64,000 nucleotides of DNA from Prorocentrum cordatum (Eukaryota; Sar; Dinophyceae; Prorocentrales; Prorocentraceae). The stretch covers positions 251,001 through 315,000 of the forward strand of contig CAUYUJ010009458.1 of assembly GCA_963575745.1 (NCBI GenBank), read 5' to 3'. Shown here piece by piece: positions 22,860-34,600 of the stretch. The notes beneath the pieces are model-generated. The model ran no database searches. It was not told the DNA's origin and saw only the letters and a list, made by a program, of their open reading frames with translations. Both the position numbers and the translations under genes were made by a program. The stretch's first letter is position 1. The number at the start of each line of letters is the position of its first letter.

Positions 22860-23240
22860 CCGAAGGGTCCGTCGAGGCTTCGCCACGAGGCTGCCCGTTG
22901 GCGCCTCGTGGGGGCCCCGCTCGCCGGGTGGGCCCTCCGGGGCTTCGCAGCGCGCGCTGCCGCCCGCGGTCGCCTCGCGGGCGCCCCGCGCCCTGGGATG
23001 GTCTTCCGAGGTGTCGCCACGCTGCCGCCCGTGGGCGCCGCGGTGGCGCCCCACCCCCGAGCACTGGGCGGGTCCGCCGAGTCTCCGCCGCGTGGCCACC
23101 CTGCGGGCGCCTCGTGGGCGCCCTGCCCTCGGCGCCGGAGGGGTCGCTCGGTGGTTCGCCACGCTGCCGCCCGTGGGCGCCTCGGGGGCGCCCCGTGCGC
23201 TGGGCGGGTCCGCCGAGGTTTCGCCGTGCCGCCCGTGGGA
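22860..23240. repeat. GC-rich GCCGCCCGTGGGCGCC repeat
   Basis: Degenerate 50-60 bp phrases contain GCTGCCGCCCGTGGGCGCC and GCGGGTCCGCCGAG. Related to 6266-6530. Confidence 0.65.
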
Positions 23241-23241
23241 T

Positions 23242-24130
23242 TGCTGTAGTCGTTGTTGCTGCTGTTGTTGTTGTTGTTGTCACTGCTGTTGTTGTTGTTG
23301 TTGTTGTTGTTGTTGCTGTTGCTGTTGTTGTAAGTGTTGTTGTAAGTGTTGTTGTTGTTGTTGTTGTTGTTGTTGGTGTTGTTGTTGTTGTTGTTGTAAG
23401 TGTTGTTGTAAGTGTTGTTGTAAGTGTTGTTGTTGTTGTTGGTGGTGTTGTTGTTGTTGTTGCTGCTGTTGTTGTAAGTGTTGTTGTTGGTGTTGTTGTT
23501 GTTGGTGCTGTTGTTGTTGTCGTTGTTGCTGTTGTTGCTGTTGTTGTAAGTGTTGTTGTAAGTGTTGTTGTTGTTGCTGTTGTTGTAAGTGTTGTTGTAA
23601 GTGTTGTTGTTGTTGGTGTTGTTGTTGTTGTTGCTGTTGTTGTTGTTGTTGTTGTTGGTGGTGGTGGTGTTGTTGTTGTAAGTGTTGTTGTAAGTGTTGT
23701 TGTAAGTGTTGTTGTTGTTGTTGTTGGTGGTGTTGTTGTTGTTGTTGCTGCTGTTGTTGTAAGTGTTGTTGTAAGTGTTGTTGTTGTTGTTGGTGCTGTT
23801 GTTGTTGTCGTTGTTGCTGTTGTTGCTGTTGTTGTAAGTGTTGTTGTAAGTGTTGTTGTTGTTGTTGTTGTTGTTGCTGTTGTTGTAAGTGTTGTTGTAA
23901 GTGTTGTTGTTGTTGTTGTTGGTGTTGTTGTTGTTGTTGCGGTTGTTGTTGTTGTTGCTGTTACTGTTACTCTTACTGTTACTGTTACTGTTACTGTTAC
24001 TGTTACTGTTACTGTTGGTGCCGTTACTGTTGTTGTTTTTGTTGGTGTTGTTGGCGCGGTTGTTGTTGTTGTTGTTGTTGTTGTTGGTGTTCTTGTTGTT
24101 GTTGTGGTTGTTGCTGCTGCTGTTGTTACT
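23242..24130. repeat. TTG tract with embedded TTGTAAGTG units
   Basis: About 890 bp of GTT/TTG repeat. Within 23325-23905 the phrase TTGTTGTAAGTG recurs about 19 times, often at 12-bp spacing. A TTACTG hexamer run follows at 23955-24020. Long Val/Cys/Leu frames are repeat artefacts. Confidence 0.95.
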
Positions 24131-25445
24131 GTTGAGCTCTCACTTCTGAAGAATGATTATTGTTGATTCCCCCCGCCCGGTGCACATGGTATTCTTTCAA
24201 TTGGAGTACCCCTCCCGGGGCTCGCACCGTGTTTTTTTCTATCAGGGAAAGTCTTGAGCGTCAATTTGTGTCGTTGGCCCCCGGTTTACAACAACAACGG
24301 CTCCCGCCTGAGATTTCCTCACAATTTAGCCAGGACCCCCGCTCCCGCCCGAGATTTCCTCTCGTTCTACTCGGGAATCGCGCTCTCGCTTGGGACTTCC
24401 TTAGAATTTATTATCCTGGCGCTCTGGAGTCGCGCTCTCGCTGGAGACTTGCTTGCAATTTACTGAAGAATAGCGCCCTTGCGTTGGAATTTCCTGCAAT
24501 TGACTTAAGCGCCGCGCTCCCGACAGCCAGGCACCCAGGAGTCGCGCTCCTACATAGGAATCAGGATCTCGCTGCCCTTCGTGGCCCGTTGCAGCCTTTC
24601 GTGGCCCTCTGGCTTTGTTTCGTGGCCCCGTTGCAGCCCTTCGTGGCCCACTCGCTGCCTTTCGTGGACCCGTTGCAGCCCCTCGTGGCCTCCTCGCTGC
24701 CCTTCGTGGCCCCGTTGCAGTGCTTCGTGGCCCCCTCGCTTTGTTTCGTGGCCCCGTTGCAGCCCTTCGTGGCCCCCTCGCTGCCCTTCGTGGCCCCCTC
24801 GCTTTGTTTCGTGGCCCCGTTTCAGCCCTTCGTGGCCCCCTCGCTGCCCTTCGTGGCCCCCTCGCTTTGTTTCGTGGCCCCCTCGCTGCCCTTCGTGGCC
24901 CCATCTATGTATGCCCTTCGTTGCCCCCGCTCGTTCGCGCCCGTGGCGGCCCAATATGCATCTGTCCTACGTGGCCCAGTTGCTACCCTCATTGGCCCCA
25001 TCGTTGCCTTCTGTGGCCCCGCATTATCTCCCCTTGGTGGCCCCCGCTCGTTCGTGCTCTTCGTGGCCCCATACGCATTCCCTTCGTGTCCCCGCTGTTG
25101 CCCTTCGTGGCCTACTTCGTGTCCTTGTGGCCCTGCTGTCGTTCTCTTTCGCTATCGCTTTCGCTCGTCGTCGCCGTCGTCGTCGACGTCGTCGTCGTCG
25201 TGGTCAGTCCCGTGTCCGTCCCTCTTGGGGTCGGGTCGACGGTCCGCGGCCGCCCCGCCGATCAGCGCTGCCGCAGGCCAGGCCGACGGTCCGCGGCCGC
25301 CCCGCCGCTTGCCGGGGCCCGGCCTGCAGGGAAGAAAGTATACCCTTTAAAGTGGTTCGATCGAAGTCGAAGAGGGCGGGTATCGAGGGTTTGGGAAATA
25401 GGTGTTATTGGACACTCGAGCAGATAAGGGCGAACAGTCTTAACA
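24083..25445. repeat. Higher-order repeat module, copy A
   Basis: Order of parts: GAGCTCTCACTTCTGAAGA; a GCACATGGTATTCTTTCAAT block; a degenerate ~45-bp tandem repeat (GAGATTTCCT, CGCGCTCTCGCT; 24290-24560); an array of CCCTTCGTGGCCCC (24580-25130); a GTCGTC tract (25160-25205); then a unique tail ending ACACTCGAGCAGATAAGGGC. The same order recurs at 26090-27845. The frames translate as Pro-Phe-Val-Ala-Pro strings, best read as a repeat by-product. Confidence 0.8.
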
Positions 25446-25532
25446 TGATTGTTGTTGTTGTGGTTGTTGTCGTGGCTGTTGCTATTGTGGTGTTGGTTGT
25501 GGTTATGGTTGTGATTGATGTGGTTGTTGTTG

Positions 25533-25564
<32 letters not shown>

Positions 25565-25612
25565 GGTGGTGGTGGTGGTGGTGTCGTTGGTGTCGTTGTT
25601 GTCGAATTCGCA
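25446..25612. repeat. TTG/GGT tract
   Basis: Trinucleotide run directly after module A, ending in a (GGT)n stretch. Confidence 0.9.
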
Positions 25613-25915
25613 ATTCTGAAGAAACCGTCTGGCTCTGCCACGCGGTTTCTGCTTCCAGCCCCCCTCTCTTGATAGTGCCGTGCTCCATCCTTTCCCCTCC
25701 TTTTTCCATCCTTTTACATCCTTTTCCCTTTTTCCATCCTTTTCCATCCTTTTCCATCCTGTTTCAGGGGCTGCGCCAACTACGCGCGGCAGGTAAGGAA
25801 GATGTGCCCCCGGGGGGGGGGGGTGACCGATGACGCAGAGGGCAGGCACCGAGGGTCTTGGATATATACGTGTCCAATGGGCACGCGGGCGGGAGGGGCG
25901 AACAGTCTTCACATG
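25613..25915. other. Spacer between modules, with TTTTCCATCC repeat
   Basis: CCTTTTCCATCC/CTTTTCC phrases recur at 25685-25765. A fragment of the module tail (GGCACCGAGGGTCTTGG, then GGCGAACAGTCTT) lies at 25845-25912. Confidence 0.55.
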
Positions 25916-25920
25916 TTTGT

Positions 25921-25995
<75 letters not shown>

Positions 25996-26090
25996 GGTTG
26001 GTGTTGCTGATGTAGGTGTTGCTGTGGTTGCTGTGGTTGGTGGTGGTGCTGTTTCTGCTGCTGCTGCTGCTTCTGCTGCTGCTGTTGTTA
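25916..26090. repeat. TTG/TGC tract
   Basis: GTTGCTGTTGCTG grading to TTG and then CTGCTGCTG, directly before module B. Confidence 0.9.
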
Positions 26091-27618
26091 CTGTTGAGCT
26101 CTCACTTCTGAAGATTATTGTTGATCCCCCCCGCCCGGTGCACATGGTATTCTTTCAATTGAAGTGCCCCTCCCGGGGCTCGCACCGTGTTTTTTCTATC
26201 AGGGAAAGTATTGAGCGTCAATTTGTGTCGTTGGCCCCCGGTTTACAACAACAACGGCTCCCGCCTGAGATTTCCTCACAATTTAGCCAGGACCCCCGCT
26301 CCCGCCCGAGGCTTCCTCTCGTTTTACTCAGGAATCGCGCTCTCGCTTGGGACTTAAAATGTATTATCCCGGCGCTCTGGAGTCGCGCTCTCGCTGGAGA
26401 TTTGCTTGCAATGTACTGAAGAATAGTGCCCTTGCGTTGGAATTTCCTGCAATTGATTCAAGGACCGCGCTCCCCACATCCAGGCACCCAGGATTCGCGC
26501 TCAAGCTTAGGACCCCTCTCACATCTCGCTGCCCATCGTGGCCTCCTCGCTGCCATTGGTAGACCCGTTGAAGCCCTTCGTGGCCCCCTCGCTGCCTTTC
26601 GTGGCCCCTTTGCAGCCTTTCGTTGCCCCCTCGCTGCCCTCCGTGGCCCCGTTGCACCCCTCGTGGCCCCCTCGCTGCCATTCGTGGCCCAGTTGCAGCC
26701 CTTCGTGGCCCCCTCGCTGCCCCTCGTGGCCCCGTTACAGCTCTTCGTGGCCTCCTCGCTGCCCTTCGTGGTCCCGTTGCGCCGCTTTGTGGCCCTCTCG
26801 CTGCCCTTCGTGACGCCGTTTCAGCCCTTCGTGGCCCCCTCGCTGCCCTTCGTGGCCCCGTTTCAGCCCTTCGTGGCCCCCTCGCTGCCATTCGTGGCCC
26901 CGTCGCAGCCCTTCGTGGCCCCCTCGCTGCCCTTCGTGGCCCCGTTTCAGCCCTTCGTGGCCCCTTCGCTGCTCTTCGTGGCCCCGTTTCAGCCCTTCGT
27001 GGCCCTTTCGCTGCCCTTCGTGGCCCCGTTGCACCCCTCGTGGCCCCCTCGCTTTGTTTCGCGGCCCCGTTGCAGCCCTTCGTGGCCCCCCTCGCTGCCC
27101 CTCGTGGCCCCGTTGCAGCCCGTCGTGGCCCCCTCGCTGCCCTTTTTTGGCCCCATATCTGTATGTCTTTCGTGGCCCCCGCTCGTTCGCGCCCGTCGTG
27201 GCCCCATCATATGCATGCCCTTCGTGGCCCGGCTGTTGCCCTTCGTGGCCCCTTCGCTGCCCTTCGTGGCCCTCTCGCTGCCCTCAGTGGCCCCGTCCTT
27301 GCCTTCCGCGGCCCAACATACATATGCCCTTCGTGGCCCCAGCTCGTTCGCGCCCGTCGTGGCCCCATGTGCATGCCCTTCATGGCCCCGCTGTCGCCCT
27401 TTGTGGCCCCCTCGCTGTCCTACGTGGCCCAGTTGCTACCCTGAGTGGCTCCGTCGATGGCTTCTGTGGCCCCGCATTATCTGCACTTCGTGGCCCCCGC
27501 TCGTTTGCGCTCTTCGTGGCCCCATACGCATTCCATTCGTGTCCCCGCTGTCGCCCTTCGTGGCCTGCTTCGTGCCCTTCGTGGCCCTGCTGTCGTTTTC
27601 TCTCTCGCTTGCGGTCGT

Positions 27619-27650
<32 letters not shown>

Positions 27651-27845
27651 ACGTCGTCGTCGTGGTCGGTCCCCTGTCCGTCCCTCTTGGGGTCGGGTTG
27701 CCGCCGATCAGCGCTGCCGCTGGCCATGCCGACGGTCCGCGGCCGCCCCGCCGCTTGCCGGGGCACGGCCTGCAGGGAAGAAGGCGGGTATCGAGGGTTT
27801 GGGAAATAGGCGTTATTGGACACTCGAGCAGATAAGGGCGAAGAG
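26090..27845. repeat. Higher-order repeat module, copy B
   Basis: Copy B of the 24083-25445 module with the same order of parts and near-identical left 380 bp. The CCCTTCGTGGCCCC array is about twice as long (26530-27600). The tail repeats GAGGGTTTGGGAAATAGGCG and the CACTCGAGCAGATAAGGGC end. The long Pro/Val/Ala/Leu frame depends on the array and has no domain. Confidence 0.8.
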
Positions 27846-27928
27846 TCTTAAAATTAGCTTGGCGAAAGACCCAACCACACGTAGTTGTGAATACCGCAAT
27901 TGTGAATATATTCTTCGGTGGCGCCCCC

Positions 27929-30393
27929 GGGCCACGAAACGAGTGAGGGGTGTCCCGAAATGGGGGGGTGGAACCGCATGCGAGCGCAGCCACTGGGGTG
28001 CTCGGTGGAGCTCCCTATGGAGCCACGAAACGTGTGAGGGGTGTGCCAGAATGGGGGGTTGAACCGCATGCGGGCGCAGCCACTGGGTGCCTTCGGTGGA
28101 GCTCCCTATGGGGCCACGAAACGTGTGAGGGGTATGCTGAGAAATGGGGTGGAACCGCTCGTATGCGGCGCAGCAACTGGGGCTTTCGGTGGAGCTCCCT
28201 ATGGGGCCACGAAAACGTGGAGGGGTGGGCCAGAATGGGGGGGTGGAAAAAAAAACGCTTGCGGCGCAGCAACTGGGGCCTTCGGTGGAGCTCCCTATGG
28301 GGCCACGAAGCGTGTGAGGGGTGTGCCAGAGATGGGGGGTGAAACCGCATGCGGGCGCAGCCACCGGGGCCTCGGTGGAGCTCTATTGGGCGACGGAAAA
28401 CGTGTGAGGGGTCCTGTGCCAAGAAATCCCCGGGTGCAACGGCGTTCGTGGGCCGCAGCCACTGGGGCCTTCTGGTGTGAGCTCCCCATGGGCCACGAAC
28501 GTGGTGAGGGGTATGCTAGAATGGGGGGTGGGAACCGCATGCGGGCGCAAGCCACTGGGGCCATCGGTGGAGCTCCCTATGGGGCCACGAAACGTGTGAG
28601 GGGTGTGCCAGAATGGGGGGTGGAACCGCATGCGGGCGCAGCCACTGGGCCATTCAGTGGAGCTCCCTATGGGGCCACGAAACGTGTGAGGGGTGTGCCA
28701 GAATGGACGGTGGAACCGCATGCGGGCGCAGCCACGGGGGCCTTCGGTGGAGTTCCCTATGGGGCCACGAAACGTGTGAGGGGTGTGCCAGAATGGGGGG
28801 TGGAACCGCATGCGGGCGCAGCCACTGGGGCCTTCGGTGGAGCTCCCTATGGGGCCACGAAGCGTGTGAGGGGTGTGCCAGATTGGGGGGTGGAACCGCA
28901 TGCGGGCGCAGCCACTGGGGCCTTCGGTGGAGCTCCCTATGGGGCCACGAAACGTGTGAGGGGTGTGCCAGAATGGGGGGGTGGCACCGCATGCGGGCGC
29001 AGCCACTGGGGCCTTCGGTGGAGCTCCCTATGGGGCCACGAAACGTGTGAGGGGTGTGCCAGAATGGGGGGGGGGAACCGCATGCGGGCGCAGCCACTGG
29101 GGCCTTCGGTGGAGCTCCCTATGGGGCCACGAAGAGTGGGATGGGGTTATCGCCGAAGGGAGGGGGGGTGGAAGCGCATGCGGGCGCAGCCACTGGGGCC
29201 TTCGGTGGAGCTCCTTACGGGGCCACGAAACGTGTGAGGTGTGTGCCAGAATGGGGGGGGTGGAACCGCATGCGGGCGCAGCCGCTGGGGCCTTCGGTGG
29301 AGCTCCCTATGGGGCCACGAAACGTGTGAGGGGTGTGCCAGAATGGGGGTGGAACCGCATGCGGGCGCAGCCACTGGGGCCTTCGGTGGAGCTCCCTATG
29401 GGGCCACGAAACGTGTGAGGGGTGTGCCAGAATGGGGGGTGGAACCGCATGCGGGCGCAGCCACTGGGGCCTTCGGTGGAGCTCCCTATGGGGCCACGAA
29501 ACGTGTGAGGGGTGTGCCAGAATGGGGGGTGGAACGCATGCGGGCGCAGCCACTGGGGCCTTCGGTGGAGCTCCCTATGGGGCCACGAAACGTGTGAGGG
29601 GTGTGCCAAATGGGGGGTGGGCCGCATGGGGGCGCAGCCACTGGGGCCTTCGGTGGAGCTCCCTATGGGGCCACGAAACGTGTGAGGGGTGTGCCAGAAT
29701 GGGGGGGGAACCGCATGCGGGCGCAGCCACTGGGGCCTTCGGTGGAGCTCCCTATGGGGCCACGAAACGTGTGGGGGTGTGCCACGAATGCGGCGCAGCC
29801 ACTGGGGCCTTCGGTGGAGCTCCCTATGGGGCCACGAAACGTGTGAGGGGTGTGCCAGAACGGGGGGTGGAACCGCATGCGGGCGCAGCCACTGGGGCCT
29901 TCGGTGGAGCTCCCTATGGGGCCACGAAACGTGTGAGGGGTGTGCCAGAATGGGGGGTGGAACCGCATGCGGGCGCAGCCACTGGGGCCTTCGGTGGAGC
30001 TCCCTATGGGGCCACGAAGCGTGTGAGGGGTGTGCCAGAATGGGGGGTGGAACCGCATGCGGGCGCAGCCACTGGGGCCTTCGGTGGAGCTCCCTATGGG
30101 GCCACGAAACGTGTGAGGGGTGTGCCAGAATGGGGGGTGGAACCGCATGCGGGCGCAGCCACTGGGGCCTTCGGTGGAGCTCCCTATGGGGCCACGAAAC
30201 GTGTGAGGGGTGTGCCAGAATGGGGGGTGGAACCGCATGCGGGCGCAGCCACTGGGGCCTTCGGTGGAGCTCCCTATGGGGCCACGAAACGTGTGAGGGG
30301 TGTGCCAGAATGGGGGGTGGAACCGCATGCGGGCGCAGCCACTGGGGCCTTCGGTGGAGGGGGAGAAACGTGGAGGGGTGTGCCAGAATGGTG
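27929..30393. repeat. 90-bp satellite, about 27 units
   Basis: Unit landmarks: GCCACGAAACGTGTGAGGGG, TGTGCCAGAATGGGGGGTGG, AACCGCATGCGGGCGCAGCC and CTTCGGTGGAGCTCCCTATG. The spacing is exactly 90 bp in 29881-30331, where units are nearly identical; it is variable and diverged toward 27.9-28.5 kb. Because 90 is divisible by three, several frames remain open for hundreds of codons. I regard them as artefacts. Confidence 0.95.
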
Positions 30394-30605
30394 TGGGAGG
30401 GGAGGAGGGGGAGGGGGAGGAGGAGGAAGGAGGAGGAGGAACGCGGGGCGACGTCTCTTCAAAACGAGGACCCAACACCACAGGATGGTTGGGAAATAAG
30501 GAGGTAGGACACATAGGAGGAGACGGATGATTATGTCATGAAGAAAACGAGGAGAATGGAGAAGTAGGAAAAGTAGGAAGAGTAGGAGGTCGAACGAAGG
30601 GGGGT
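30394..30605. repeat. Purine-rich tract
   Basis: GGAGGAGG and GTAGGAAGAGTAGGA runs follow the satellite. Confidence 0.7.
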
Positions 30606-31640
30606 CATCTCGTGATTATTCAATTGAACGCCCCTGTGGGGGCAGACACCGCCGCCCCACTTTCTGGAATCCTGAGGCCTCGTAGACCCGGCAGGCTTCA
30701 ATGGGTTGTTCTTCTTTTAATTCCCTTTGGGGGGCTCGGGGGGCTCCCAGGCTCCGCAGGCCAGGTAGTCGTTGTACACTGACTGGCATGTTTGGGCATA
30801 TATCCATTACACGTACCACAGGGCTCCGTGCGGTTGTGAGGCCTTCTGAAGCGTACTGTTCTCTTCAAGGAAGGCCCAGTAGCCTTTGCAGGTATCGTTG
30901 GGTCATGGGGCTTGTGGGCCTCATGAAGCGTACGGCTCTCGTCGGAGTAGGCCCCATAGCCTTTGCAGGCCTCATTGGGCTCGCTTGTCTGTGACGTTTG
31001 AGGCGGATCGGTTTTGGTAGAATTCCCCCTGGAGGGCTCAGGAGTCTCGCAGGGCTTGGACACCATGAAATTGCATGTCTCAGTGCAGTGGTTGAAGGCG
31101 GGTCTTAGTCATGGATGTGTAGCCAGTGTGGCTTCTGGCGACATGGCTTACTTGTCGGAGGCAGTGGTTGCGCTGGCGGCACGCACCCGCTGAGGATGCG
31201 CATGGAGAGTGCTTGCGCCTCGCGCGGGGTATCGAATGCGCGTGTGCGTGTTTGTAGGAGTCTTCGGTACGGCCAGACAAGAGATGGAACTAAGAACTGT
31301 GATGTTGACGCCGAATCCGTGGAGGCGCACAGGGCGAAGGGAGGATCGCAGGAAGGGGCGGGGAGCTAGAAACTCTGGGCTGGACAGCTGTTTGGAGAGC
31401 TATTTGTGCCGCGAGGGGCGCGGGCGGTGGTGGTGGTAGTGGTGCTGCTGCCACAGGCCGGCGGCCGGCGCTTTTGGGGAACGTGGGGAGTTTGGGAGGC
31501 GTGGTGGAGGAGAAGGAAGGGAGTTGAAAAGATACCAGATCTCGAGTGCGGAGGGGCGGGGATCGAAGACGGCCCCAGAGGGTCTCCGGAGACCCCACTG
31601 AAATTGCGCACCAGAGGGCGAGACGGCATCTGAGACGGTC
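30606..31640. other. No supported gene; 77-bp degenerate duplication
   Basis: Two related segments at about 30838-30903 and 30915-30980 share TGAAGCGTAC, then GTAGGCCC/AAGGCCC and TAGCCTTTGCAGG. A GGTGGTGGTAGTGGTG tract lies at 31427. Confidence 0.5.
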
Positions 31641-32225
31641 CCTGTTCCACCTTGGCGCGGAGTTTGGGCGAGGAGGCGAAGACGGCCCCGGAGGGTCGAC
31701 AAAGACGCCGAGGAGGGTCCAAGAAGGCCAATAAAGGGCCCGAACAGGCTCGGAAGACGACCCAAAAGGGCACCCGAAGGTGTCGAAAACAGCGGAGCGA
31801 ACCGAAGAGGGATACGGAAATGCAGAAAGGAACACTCCGACGAGTTTTTGGGGCCTCAGAAGAGGGGCCCCCCGGGCGCGGCGAAGACGGCCCAACAAGG
31901 CTCCAAAAGGGCGGCCAGACGGCCGAAGATGGGTCCGGGAGACCTTCAGGACGGCCCGGGAGGCTTTGTAGAGATTCCAACGTGGCCAGAGAGGCCCCAG
32001 GAGCGGCGCAAGATGCTGCAAGAGAGTTCCAGGAGGCGCAAAGAGGAGGCCAAAACAACGAAACTCATAAAACTCCCTTTGGTTTTGAAGGTTTTTGGCT
32101 TCATCAGTTCTTCGGCGGAGCATGCCCCGAAGAAGGCCTCGAAGGGGTCCGAGACGGCCCCGGAAGGCACCGAGACGGAGCTAAAGAAACCCAAGAGGGC
32201 TCCAAGAGGCTCCGAAGACTGCGCA
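31641..32225. repeat. CCAAGA/GAAGACGGCCC array, plus sense
   Basis: Recurrent GAAGACGGCCC, CCAAGAAGGCC and AAGAGGGC phrases on the plus strand, with AT-richer spacers near 31785-31830 and 32050-32115. It faces the reverse-sense block at 32540-33200. Confidence 0.6.
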
Positions 32226-32539
32226 TGAGGGTTTCCGGAGAGGTCCCGAACGGCGCCTGGAGGCGTCCGGAAATCTCCGGTGCGAAGGCCTGCTTGAGTT
32301 GAGGGCAAAGTGACCACCAGCGGACGCCCAGTCCGCAGCTTGGAGCCCCCTGGGCCGGCAGAATGAGCAGGCCCGGGGAGGACCCCAGGAGGGGTTGCCA
32401 GGGCTCTGAGGAAGGGACTTGATCCGAGGACTGCGCGGGCAAAGGGACATTCTTGCAGACCATGCGGCGGGGATCTCACACGCCGTGCCTGGTGGGGCGG
32501 CGGATCGCTTCGCTCATTCCGCCGGCCCACATTGCCTCG

Positions 32540-33200
32540 CCGCTTGGGGGCCGTGTTGGGGCCTCTTGGTGGGCTCTGGGAGGCAGTCTTGAGGCCTCTT
32601 GGGGGCCGTGTTCGGGCCTCTTGGGGGCCTCTAGGGGCTTCTTGGGGAGCCTCTTGGGGGCCTCTTGGGGCTGAGGGCTGGACTTTTCGGTTCCTGGTTC
32701 CCGTCTTGGGCCCCTCGTGGGGCCGTTTTGAGGCCCTCTTGGGCCATCTTGGGCGCCTCTTCGGCTGTCTTGGGGCCATATCGGGCAGTCTTGGGGCCAT
32801 CTTGGAGGCTTCATGGGCCGTCTTGGAGTGGTCTGGGGGGCCTCTTGGGCCGTCTTGGAGCGCTGGAAAGCCGAAAAGGCGAGAAGGTCAAGATCTATTA
32901 CCATCGTATAATTGACGAGTTGAGACTCTCGGGGCCCTCTTGGGGCTCTATTGGGAGGCCTCTTGGTGGCCTTTTGAGGTCTTGTACGCGTCGTGGGCCA
33001 TATGGAAACCATCGTGGGTGTCTCGGGCCATCTGGAGACCATCTTGAGCGTCTTGGAACGATCCTTCTCGGCGACTCGGGGCCTCTTGGGCCGTGTAGGG
33101 GGCGTCCTGGCGCCCTCTTGGCGCGTTCCTGGAGCGCCCTGAGGGAGTCAGCTGGGCATCGCCCAGGCATCGCCCAGGGGAACTTTTCGTCCAGGGGTCT
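32540..33200. repeat. TCTTGGGGCC array, reverse sense
   Basis: TCTTGGGGGCC, CGTCTTGGGGCC and CCATCTTGG phrases recur. The spacer at 32865-32930 reads, on the complement, as the TTCTCxCxTTTTC/TTCCAGC spacer type of block 1. Together with 31641-32225 it forms a large, loose inverted arrangement. Confidence 0.6.
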
Positions 33201-33436
33201 CCAGGGCCCGCCACGCGCGCGCGAACTGGAAATATTGTTAACCTGTTACCTGAGATCTTAGCACGCCTCTGGCCCGTTGGGCTGGCGAATTTCGGCTGTC
33301 TCTCGGCGGCTCTCTCGGCGTTGTCTCCATCTTCGGGATATGTTCCAGCAGCTGCGCCTCGCCGTCAACGTTCAAGGGATGCTTGAATCGGATCGTCCCG
33401 AACGGCCGCCAGAGGCCAGACGACAAGGATCATGTG

Positions 33437-33630
33437 GGTCGGACGAACAAAAGGGGTGGATTGACAAGGGGCGGGTAAGAAATCTTCTGCAGGCCAGGCA
33501 GCTGGTTTCGGGCCCTGCCGCCGGGCGCCGTTCCTCGATGCGCTGGCGCCTCCCAGCGCCCGAAAAACCAGTCACGCGAGTTGATTCCGCAGCCCCACTT
33601 GTCCTGCCCCCCCGTTCGTCCGCCCCGAAT
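33437..33630. mobile_element. Dispersed fold-back element, family D, copy 4
   Basis: Arms GGTCGGACGAAC (left) and GTTCGTCCGCCCC (right) enclose the D core CAGCTGGTTTCGGGCCCTGC and GCTGGCGCCTCCCAGCGCC. This is the best-preserved copy for defining ends. No target duplication was found. Confidence 0.6.
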
Positions 33631-34600
33631 CTAAGAGAGCGAGATCTACAGCTTCGCTTGGACGGAAGCTCGCTGCTTTCTGCAAGGAGAGCAGATTATA
33701 TCGATGTGCAGAGTGGAGGGGGCAGGTCAGGGCGCCCGAGTGAGCACCTGCCTTGCGGTTACCATGCCCTAGTCCGCCTACGGCGCGGCGGCCCCTCCAG
33801 GTAGCTGGAGGTTTCGGAGGAGTGGGGAGAGAGGAGTTACGAGGAGGAGCAGCTGGAGCAGGGGCACGAGGATGGGGAAGAGGAGGAGAACACGTTCTAA
33901 CCGTGCAGATCAGCAGGTGCGACACTTACCTCGACCGACTGCTCGAGGAGGACGACCCCAAGAATGAGGTAGAGGATGAGTACAAGGCTAGCCTCTCTCC
34001 TTCGTTTCAGGATAGCGAGCGAGGGCCGACGACATGCACAGGGACGCCGTCTAAGTTTCGCTGTAATCAAGGTCGCTTGAACTCATTGCGGGATGAGCCA
34101 AAATGTGATTGGCGGCCCGAGGCCGAATTGCATTTGGGATGGGAAAGTTTGATTCGTCGTCCGTTACACCACAGCTTGGTAATTGATGTATTCAACCTCG
34201 GCGCAATCGTTTTTCTCATATCGTCTGAGCATAAGGTCCACGGCGCTTCTCTCTGGCAGGGATCCCCTTGGCTCGAAGCATGCGGCGTTCCGAAGAGCCC
34301 CATCCCCCCAATGCCCGTCCTTATTACAGCATCTCCTCATCATCCTTCTACTAATCTTGACCTTGATCCTCATCTCGATCATCCTCATCCTCATCGGGAA
34401 GGCCTCCCCATCATGCTTATACTAATGTTATGTCCCCCCTCAGTGATCTATGCTCTAGATCATGATTGTTGATCCTCGGCTTCGTCTGTCATACTGCTAG
34501 TTTGCGTGTGAATCAGATCCCTTCGTCGCGGTACCAGAAGAAGTCTTGGCACGGAGGCACGGCTGGGATTGTTTCAGATTGTTGCATCAGCAAAGTTCAG
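33631..34600. other. No supported gene
   Basis: A 239-codon plus frame (33753-34472) is open but has no domain, and its end is a CATCCTCATCATCC-type low-complexity run (34325-34400). Weak candidate at most. Confidence 0.4.

Noticed and set aside
22640-24166. 508-codon Val-rich and 447-codon Cys-rich frames
   Set aside because: Direct translation of TTG microsatellite.
24160-27835. Pro-Phe-Val-Ala-Pro repeat proteins of 360-470 codons
   Set aside because: Several frames and both strands are open across the CCCTTCGTGGCCCC arrays. The flanking sequence is a duplicated non-coding cassette.
27929-30393. CRISPR-like regular repeats
   Set aside because: The whole 90-bp unit is conserved with no unique spacers.
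27929-30507. Long glycine/arginine-rich plus frames and proline-rich minus frames (up to 398 codons)
   Set aside because: They arise from the 90-bp satellite; all frames stay open together because 90 is divisible by three, and no unique domain flanks them.
33753-34472. 239-codon plus ORF upstream of the copia remnant as gag or integrase
   Set aside because: No zinc knuckle or integrase motif, and a low-complexity end.
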